Source: Streptomyces sp. NRRL S-646 (GTDB taxonomy: Bacteria > Actinomycetota > Actinomycetes > Streptomycetales > Streptomycetaceae). Taken from it: a stretch of DNA of 64,000 bases. The notes beneath the pieces were generated by a model, which saw only the letters and a program-made list of their open reading frames with translations, was not told the DNA's origin and made no database searches. Positions 58,823 to 64,000 of this stretch are shown in pieces. The stretch is from contig NZ_JODC01000005.1 in the NCBI RefSeq assembly GCF_000720765.1, positions 720,316-784,315 of the forward strand, written 5' to 3'. Both the position numbers and the translations under genes were made by a program. Positions within the stretch are counted from its first letter, which is position 1. The number at the start of each line of letters is the position of its first letter.

Positions 58823-58849
58823 CATCAGCGGCTCCGCCGCGGGCGTCGG

Positions 58850-59971
58850 TCAGCCCCAGCTCTGCTCCACAGCCCGCCGAGCCCCCGCAAGGTCGACCGC
58901 CACCCCCCGCTCGGCCAGCGCAGCGCCCAGCGCCGCCAGGCACCCCTGCACCACCCCCACCGAAGCATCCATCCCATAGTGATTGACCCGAACCATCTCC
59001 TTGGCAAAGGCACCCCCACCCGCCGCCAACGGCAGCGAAGGGTCACCCTCCAGCGCCCGAGCCACCAGCTCCGACGCCACAACCCCGGCAGGGACCCTCA
59101 GCGTCGTCGCAACCGGCGCAGCCTCCCGCGCCTCGTACACATACGGCTCCAGCCCCCCACCCAGAGCCACGGCCCCCGCCCGGGTCGCCGCCGCGGCCGC
59201 CGCATGCCGGGCCATGACGGCATCCAGCCCCGCCCCTTCGATCCGCTCGACGCACGCCTGAAGCGCCAGCATCTCCAGCTGTGCCGGCGCATGCAGCAGC
59301 GCCTTGCGCCCGGCGTCGACCCACCGCTCCTTCCAGTCCAGCAGCGACAGATACGACCGCCGCGGCGCCCTCGGATTGGCGGCCATCCGCGCCCACGCCC
59401 GCTCGCTCACCGACACCGCCGACACCCCGGCCGGCCCGCCCATCGCCTTCTGCGCCCCGATGACGCACAGATCCACACCCCATGCGTCCGGCAGCACCGG
59501 CTCGGCCCCGATGGAGGCGACGGCGTCCAGGTAGAACAGTGCCCCGTGCTCCCGTACGACCTCCCCGATCTCCGCAACGGGGTTGGTGTTTCCGGTCGCC
59601 GCCTCCGCGTGCACCAGCGACACGAAGTCGATCTCAGGGCGCTCGGCGAACGCGGCCCGGATCTGCTCGGCGGTGACCGCCGTGTGGAAGGGCACGGCCA
59701 GGTCGACGACCGTCGCCCCGCAGTCCCGCAGCCAGTTCCCGAAGGTCTGCCCGTACGGCCCCGTGACGACGTTAAGCGCGACCGTCCCTGGCCCTGCGAC
59801 GGCGCGAATCGCCCCCTCCAGCGGCAGCAGCGCCTCGCCCTGCATGATCACGACATCCTGCTCGGTGCCGAGCAGCCGCGCCACCCGGTCCTCGATCGAC
59901 GCGAAGTGCGCGGCGCTCATCGGGGGCAGATCGAGGAAAGGGTGGGTCACGAGGGTGCTCTCTTCGCTCAC
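58850..59971 (-). CDS. PLP-dependent aminotransferase, alanine/serine-glyoxylate type
   Basis: A 373-residue class V aminotransferase: VIMQGEALLPLEGAIRAVAG, VSLVHAEAATGNTNPVAEIG, LYLDAVASIGAEPVLPDAWG with the PLP-binding Asp, and the lysine in CVIGAQKAMGGPAGVSAVSV. This is the form of alanine- or serine-glyoxylate (and phosphonoacetaldehyde-like) aminotransferases. It is divergent from the amino-acid-type ABC transporter with 167 bp between, so the substrate may be the imported compound. Confidence 0.87.
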   Translation of the reverse strand: MSEESTLVTHPFLDLPPMSAAHFASIEDRVARLLGTEQDVVIMQGEALLPLEGAIRAVAGPGTVALNVVTGPYGQTFGNWLRDCGATVVDLAVPFHTAVTAEQIRAAFAERPEIDFVSLVHAEAATGNTNPVAEIGEVVREHGALFYLDAVASIGAEPVLPDAWGVDLCVIGAQKAMGGPAGVSAVSVSERAWARMAANPRAPRRSYLSLLDWKERWVDAGRKALLHAPAQLEMLALQACVERIEGAGLDAVMARHAAAAAATRAGAVALGGGLEPYVYEAREAAPVATTLRVPAGVVASELVARALEGDPSLPLAAGGGAFAKEMVRVNHYGMDASVGVVQGCLAALGAALAERGVAVDLAGARRAVEQSWG

Positions 59972-60138
59972 GAGTGGTCGGCTCGGTCGAGGGTATCCAC
60001 CACCCGTGACCCCACTCGTGCCACTCCCGCCACTTGCGACTTCTTAGGCCGGACAGCCCCGCAACCATCGGTTTGATTTGAGAGACCCAAACATCTCCTT
60101 ATAATCGGAACCCACAGTTCCCACACAGGAGGCCACCC

Positions 60139-60996
60139 GTGAAGACGTTCTCCGGGCGCCGGACCCGCATTCTGGCCGCCACCACCGCGACGGCCGGGCT
60201 GGTGCTCGTGGCTGCCTGCACATCCACCGGCAACGGTGGCAGCGGGAGCAAGACCGCCGCCGGCGGCGTCGAGCTCGTCAAGGCCGGACAGCTCACCACC
60301 TGCACCCACCTGCCGTACCCGCCCTTCCAGTCGGAGATCAACGGCAAGGTGCAGGGCTTCGACGTGTCCTTGATCGACCTCGTCGCCAAGGACCTGGGCG
60401 TGAAGCAGCAGATCCTCGACACGCCGTTCGAGAACTTCAAGACCGGCGCGTTCCTCAACTCCGGCGAGTGCGACGTGGCCGCGGCCGGCATGACCATCAC
60501 CGCCGAGCGCAAGAAGAACGTCGACTTCTCGGACCCCTACTTCGACGCCACCCAGGCCCTCCTGGTCGACAAGAACAGCGGCATCACCTCGCTCGCCGAC
60601 GCGAAGGCCAAGAAGGTCAAGCTCGGCGCCCAGGCACAGACCACCGGCGAGGACTACGCGAAGAAGCAGGGCTTCGACCCGGTCTCCTTCGAGTCCTCCG
60701 ACGCCGTCCTCAACGGCCTGCGCACCGGCCAGGTCAAGGCCGTCATCATCGACTACCCGGTGGTCCAGGGCTGGCTCAAGGACAAGGCCAACGCGGACAA
60801 GTTCAAGGTCGCCGACAACCTCAACACCGGTGAGCAGTACGGCTTCACGGTGAAGAAGGGCAACACCAAGCTCCTCGCCGCCATCAACAAGGCGATCAAG
60901 GACGCCAGGGCCGACGGCACGTACAAGAAGCTGTACGAGAAGTGGATCGGCCCGTACAACCCCGCCGCCGCCTCCCCGTCCCCTGCTGCGTCCTGA
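60139..60996 (+). CDS. Amino-acid-type ABC transporter binding lipoprotein (family 3)
   Basis: A 285-residue lipoprotein (signal then LVAAC lipobox) with the family-3 fold: LTTCTHLPYPPFQSEINGKV, QGFDVSLIDLVAKDLGVKQQ, GECDVAAAGMTITAERKKNV, YKKLYEKWIGPYN. It binds a polar amino acid or related amine and passes it to the permease next to it. GTG start at 60139. First gene of a complete importer with permease and ATPase. Confidence 0.92.
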   Translation: MKTFSGRRTRILAATTATAGLVLVAACTSTGNGGSGSKTAAGGVELVKAGQLTTCTHLPYPPFQSEINGKVQGFDVSLIDLVAKDLGVKQQILDTPFENFKTGAFLNSGECDVAAAGMTITAERKKNVDFSDPYFDATQALLVDKNSGITSLADAKAKKVKLGAQAQTTGEDYAKKQGFDPVSFESSDAVLNGLRTGQVKAVIIDYPVVQGWLKDKANADKFKVADNLNTGEQYGFTVKKGNTKLLAAINKAIKDARADGTYKKLYEKWIGPYNPAAASPSPAAS

Positions 60997-60999
60997 CCC

Positions 61000-61836
61000 A
61001 TGACCACCGACACGGACGTACAACTCCAGCCCAGGAAAAAGGGTCTGACGCGTAGTCAGAAGCGTAGCCTGTCGCGCGGGGCCCAGTACGTCGTCTTCGT
61101 CGCCGCCGTGATCGCCTTCGCGGTCTCGGCGGACTGGGGGCGGCTGAAGAACCAGTTCGCGCAGGGCAGCATCGCCAAGCAGATGTTCCCGGACATCATC
61201 ACGATGGCGCTGAAGAACACCGTGCTGTACACGGTGTCCGGGTTCGTCGTCGGACTGGCGCTCGGCATGGTGATCGCTCTGATGCGGCTGTCGTCCGTGG
61301 GCCCGTACCGCTGGCTGGCCGGCATCTACATCGAGATCTTCCGCGGTCTGCCCGCCCTGCTGATCTTCATCTTCATCGGGGTCGCCGTCCCGCTGGCCTT
61401 CCCCGGCACGGAGATCGTCGGCGGCACCTACGGAAAGGTGGCGCTCGCGCTCGGCCTGGTCGCAGCCGCCTACATGGCCGAGACGATCCGCGCGGGCATC
61501 CAGGCGGTGCCCAAGGGGCAGATGGAGGCGGCCCGTTCGCTGGGCTTCTCTCCGGGCCGTGCCATGGTCTCGATCATCATCCCGCAGGCGTTCCGCATCA
61601 TCCTCCCGCCGCTGACCAACGAGCTCGTCCTGCTCTTCAAGGACTCCTCGCTCGTCCTGTTCCTCGGCGTCACGCTGGAGGAGCGCGAACTGTCCAAGTA
61701 CGGCCGTGACCTGGCCAGTACGACCGCCAACTCCACGCCGATCCTGGTTGCCGGCCTGTGCTACCTGCTGATCACGATCCCTCTCGGCTTCGTCGTACGC
61801 CGTATGGAGGCGAAGGCCCAGGAGGCCGTCAAATGA
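61000..61836 (+). CDS. Amino-acid ABC transporter permease (HisM type)
   Basis: A 278-residue membrane permease with an N-terminal cytosolic Lys/Arg-rich tail and about five helices. The EAA loop is [20 protein letters not shown], and [20 protein letters not shown] is typical of polar amino acid permeases. It starts 3 bp after the binding protein and overlaps the ATPase start (ATGA). Confidence 0.92.
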   Translation: MTTDTDVQLQPRKKGLTRSQKRSLSRGAQYVVFVAAVIAFAVSADWGRLKNQFAQGSIAKQMFPDIITMALKNTVLYTVSGFVVGLALGMVIALMRLSSVGPYRWLAGIYIEIFRGLPALLIFIFIGVAVPLAFPGTEIVGGTYGKVALALGLVAAAYMAETIRAGIQAVPKGQMEAARSLGFSPGRAMVSIIIPQAFRIILPPLTNELVLLFKDSSLVLFLGVTLEERELSKYGRDLASTTANSTPILVAGLCYLLITIPLGFVVRRMEAKAQEAVK

Positions 61837-62624
61837 GCCGTCCGGAAATCGAAGTACGCGGCCTGCACAAGTCCTTCGGCGACAACGAGGTGCTGCGCGG
61901 CATCGACCTGGAGATCGGCCAGGGCGAGGTCGTCTGCGTCATCGGCCCGTCCGGCTCGGGCAAGTCGACCCTGCTGCGCTGTGTGAACCTGCTGGAGGAG
62001 CCCACCAAGGGCCAGGTCTTCGTGGGCGGCACCGAACTCACCGACCCCGATGTCGACATCGACGCCGTACGCCGCCGTATCGGCATGGTCTTCCAGCAGT
62101 TCAACCTCTTCCCGCACCTCACGGTGACCGAGAACCTCACGCTGCCGCAGCGCCGGGTGCTCAGGCGGGACAGGGCGAAGGCCGCGCAGGTCGCCGCCGA
62201 GAACCTGGAGCGCGTGGGCCTGTCGGAGAAGGCGGACGCCTACCCGGCCTCCCTCTCCGGCGGCCAGCAGCAGCGTGTGGCGATCGCGCGCTCGCTGTCC
62301 ATGGGCCCCGAGGTGATGCTGTTCGACGAGCCGACCTCGGCGCTCGACCCCGAGCTGGTGGGGGACGTACTGGCCGTGATGCGCATGCTCGCCGACGAGG
62401 GCATGACGATGATGGTCGTCACCCACGAGATGACCTTCGCCCGCGAGGTCGCCGACCGGGTCGTCTTCATGGACGCCGGCGCGATCGTGGAGGACGGCAC
62501 CCCCGGCCAGGTCATCGGCGCCCCCACCCACGAACGCACCCGCCACTTCCTGTCCCGGCTCCTCGACCCGGCCATGGCCCAGGTGGAGGAGGAGACCTCG
62601 GACCAGGTGGGCAAGGCCGACTAG
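61833..62624 (+). CDS. Amino-acid ABC transporter ATP-binding protein (GlnQ type)
   Basis: A 263-residue ATPase with Walker [11 protein letters not shown]-loop [11 protein letters not shown], signature LSGGQQQR, Walker [15 protein letters not shown] and switch His in VVTHEM. It drives the permease at 61000. ATG 61833 overlaps the permease stop. Unlike the two sugar importers in this window, this one has its own ATPase. Confidence 0.94.
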   Translation: MSRPEIEVRGLHKSFGDNEVLRGIDLEIGQGEVVCVIGPSGSGKSTLLRCVNLLEEPTKGQVFVGGTELTDPDVDIDAVRRRIGMVFQQFNLFPHLTVTENLTLPQRRVLRRDRAKAAQVAAENLERVGLSEKADAYPASLSGGQQQRVAIARSLSMGPEVMLFDEPTSALDPELVGDVLAVMRMLADEGMTMMVVTHEMTFAREVADRVVFMDAGAIVEDGTPGQVIGAPTHERTRHFLSRLLDPAMAQVEEETSDQVGKAD

Positions 62625-62645
62625 GCGGTCATTAGGGTGCGGTAC

Positions 62646-63737
62646 ATGAGCGATCGTGCGGTGCTGCATGTGAAGGGCCGGGTCCTGGCAGGACCCGAAG
62701 ACGTCCGGGACGAGCTGTGGGTCGTCGGCGGCCGGGTCTCGTACGACCGTCCCGCCGGCGCCCGCGACATCCGTACCGTCGAGGGCTGGACCCTCCCCGG
62801 GCTCGTCGACGCCCACTGCCACGTCGGCCTCGGCCCGCACGGCCCGGTCGAGCAGGACGTCGCCGAGAAGCAGGCGCTCACCGACCGCGAGGCCGGCACC
62901 CTGCTCATCCGCGACGCGGGCTCGCCCTCGGACACCCGCTGGATCGACGACCGCGAAGACCTCCCGAAGATCATCAGGGCGGGACGCCACATCGCCCGCA
63001 CCCGCCGCTACATGCGCGGCTACGCGCACGAGATCGAACCGGAGGATCTCGTCGCCTACGTCGCCCGGGAGGCGACCCGCGGCGACGGCTGGGTGAAGCT
63101 GGTCGGCGACTGGATCGACCGCGACCTCGGCGACCTGGCCCCCAGCTGGCCCCGTGAGGCCGTGGAGGCGGCCATCGCCGAGGCCCACCGCCTCGGCGCC
63201 CGCGTCACCGCGCACTGCTTCGCGGAGAACTCCCTGCAGGACCTGGTCGAGGCCGGCATCGACTGCATCGAGCACGCGACGGGCCTGACCGACGACCTGA
63301 TCCCCCTCTTCGCCTCGCGCGGCGTCGCGATCGTCCCGACCCTCGTCAACATCGCGACCTTCCCGCAGCTCGCCGACGGCGGCCAGGACAAGTTCCCGCG
63401 GTGGTCGGCCCATATGCGCCGGCTCCACGAACGCCGCTACGACACCGTACGCAACGCCTACGACGCCGGCATCCCGGTCTACGTCGGCACCGACGCAGGC
63501 GGCCACCTCGCGCACGGCCTGGTGGCGGGCGAGGTGGCGGAGCTGGTCACCGCCGGCATCCCACCCGTCGAGGCGCTGTCGGCGACCACCTGGGGCGCCC
63601 GCAAGTGGCTCGGCCGCCCCGGCCTGGAGGAGGGGGCCCCGGCCGACCTCGTGGTGTACGAAAGCGATCCACGGGCCGACGTACGTGTACTGGAGACCCC
63701 TCGGCGGGTAGTGGTGAACGGACACGTCGTCGGCTAG
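62646..63737 (+). CDS. Amidohydrolase-family metal hydrolase
   Basis: A 363-residue amidohydrolase: metal site HCH in LPGLVDAHCHVGLGPHG, further ligands in VTAHCFAENSLQDLVEAGID and CIEHATGLTDD, and the catalytic Asp in YVGTDAGGHLAHGLV. It is of the imidazolonepropionase/prolidase-like branch. It lies 21 bp after the ATPase gene, probably co-transcribed, so it may hydrolyse the imported compound. Substrate unknown. Start ATG 62646; a GTG at 62637 is possible. Confidence 0.88.
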   Translation: MSDRAVLHVKGRVLAGPEDVRDELWVVGGRVSYDRPAGARDIRTVEGWTLPGLVDAHCHVGLGPHGPVEQDVAEKQALTDREAGTLLIRDAGSPSDTRWIDDREDLPKIIRAGRHIARTRRYMRGYAHEIEPEDLVAYVAREATRGDGWVKLVGDWIDRDLGDLAPSWPREAVEAAIAEAHRLGARVTAHCFAENSLQDLVEAGIDCIEHATGLTDDLIPLFASRGVAIVPTLVNIATFPQLADGGQDKFPRWSAHMRRLHERRYDTVRNAYDAGIPVYVGTDAGGHLAHGLVAGEVAELVTAGIPPVEALSATTWGARKWLGRPGLEEGAPADLVVYESDPRADVRVLETPRRVVVNGHVVG

Positions 63738-64000
63738 CCGACGCGGGCGCGAGGCGATACGGCGGTGAAAGAGTGGAACGCCTGTGCCTGGCGATTCGAA
63801 AACGTTCACGACGAACGCACGATGGGGTGAAGTGGCGCCGGAATGCCGTCAGATCACCCCTGGTGCGCAATTCTTGACGGGTCCCGAGCAAGAATCCTCT
63901 GAGAGGGCGGTACGTGAGTGCATAGGTGTTTTGTCTTCACCTGAATGTGTGGCGGTGCGGCATCCCGGCCGGTCGGCGGGCATGGGCATGTTGAGCTGGT
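63738..64000. other. 263-bp window end, no gene assigned
   Basis: No convincing frame is seen. TTGACG at about 63873 could be a -35 element. An ATG near 63980 (ATGGGCATGTTGAGCTGG) may be the start of a gene that lies mostly outside the window. Confidence 0.4.

Larger units (their letters stand above)
58336..58849. other. 514-bp intergenic region: ect promoter, gene fragment and repeat B
   Basis: From the ectA side it holds the inverted repeat GAATTT/AAATTC (58343-58362), the IR CGGTATT/AATACCG (58453-58474), two TGTAAC motifs 18 bp apart (58493 and 58511), a short minus-strand coding-like fragment (58654-58740) and repeat B (58738-58822). No intact gene is seen. Confidence 0.6.

Noticed and set aside
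1..64000. tRNA or rRNA genes, prophage, integrase or attachment sites
   Set aside because: I saw no cloverleaf-like tRNA, rRNA sequence, integrase or phage structural gene in the window.

Overview
This is a high-GC actinobacterial chromosome segment, almost certainly Streptomyces. The evidence is the strong G/C third-position bias, frequent GTG starts, ATGA/GTGA stop-start overlaps, twin-arginine and Sec exported polysaccharidases, sugar ABC transporters that lack their own ATPase, an ectABCD ectoine cluster, TerD, FrnE and SigE-family genes, and interspersed intergenic repeats of a kind I associate with Streptomyces.

Layout. 0-4.2 kb: a GntR regulator with ACC deaminase, and a drug exporter divergent from its TetR regulator across a clear operator-like inverted repeat. 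4.2-5.5 kb: a two-domain TerD protein. 5.5-10.6 kb: a minus-strand sugar or sugar-alcohol operon (binding protein, two permeases, a C-terminally damaged zinc dehydrogenase) preceded by a DeoR regulator. About 11-48.9 kb is mostly a large pectin and arabinan utilisation region. It holds uronate dehydrogenase divergent from 5-dehydro-4-deoxyglucarate dehydratase, a GntR-controlled aldolase-family enzyme plus an IlvD/Edd sugar-acid dehydratase, an ABC importer, an intracellular GH43, and a run of exported enzymes (PL1, PL9 x2, CE8 x2, CE12, PL4, GH43). It ends with an IclR regulator divergent from a 2,5-dioxovalerate-type aldehyde dehydrogenase. Unrelated genes interrupt it (MFS exporter, acid phosphatase, SigE-family sigma factor with a membrane partner, purine permease, class B PBP). 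49-55 kb: miscellaneous genes (DUF1349, MFS, GlxA regulator, GNAT, FrnE, class V aminotransferase). 55-58.4 kb: ectABCD on the minus strand. 58.8-63.7 kb: an aminotransferase, a complete amino-acid-type ABC transporter and an amidohydrolase.

How the pectin genes fit together. Exported lyases, esterases and arabinosidases should cut homogalacturonan, rhamnogalacturonan and arabinan. The binding protein and two permeases should import oligomers, and intracellular GH43 and oxidoreductases should finish them. Two routes then appear to meet at 2,5-dioxovalerate: galacturonate via uronate dehydrogenase and KdgD, and L-arabonate via the IlvD/Edd and DapA-family pair. The aldehyde dehydrogenase near 48 kb would turn that intermediate into 2-oxoglutarate. 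The assignments of single genes are by remembered family motifs; the pathway is inferred.

The most unusual features are signs of rearrangement inside this region: an in-frame hybrid of a PL1 pectate lyase and a CE8 pectinesterase; an intracellular GH43 with a 19-unit, 18-bp-period hexapeptide repeat at its N-terminus; a half pectate lyase next to a structured RNA-like tail resembling the right end of an IS200/IS605 (TnpB) element; echoes of gene 3' ends; and a dehydrogenase whose C-terminus has been replaced by an interspersed repeat.
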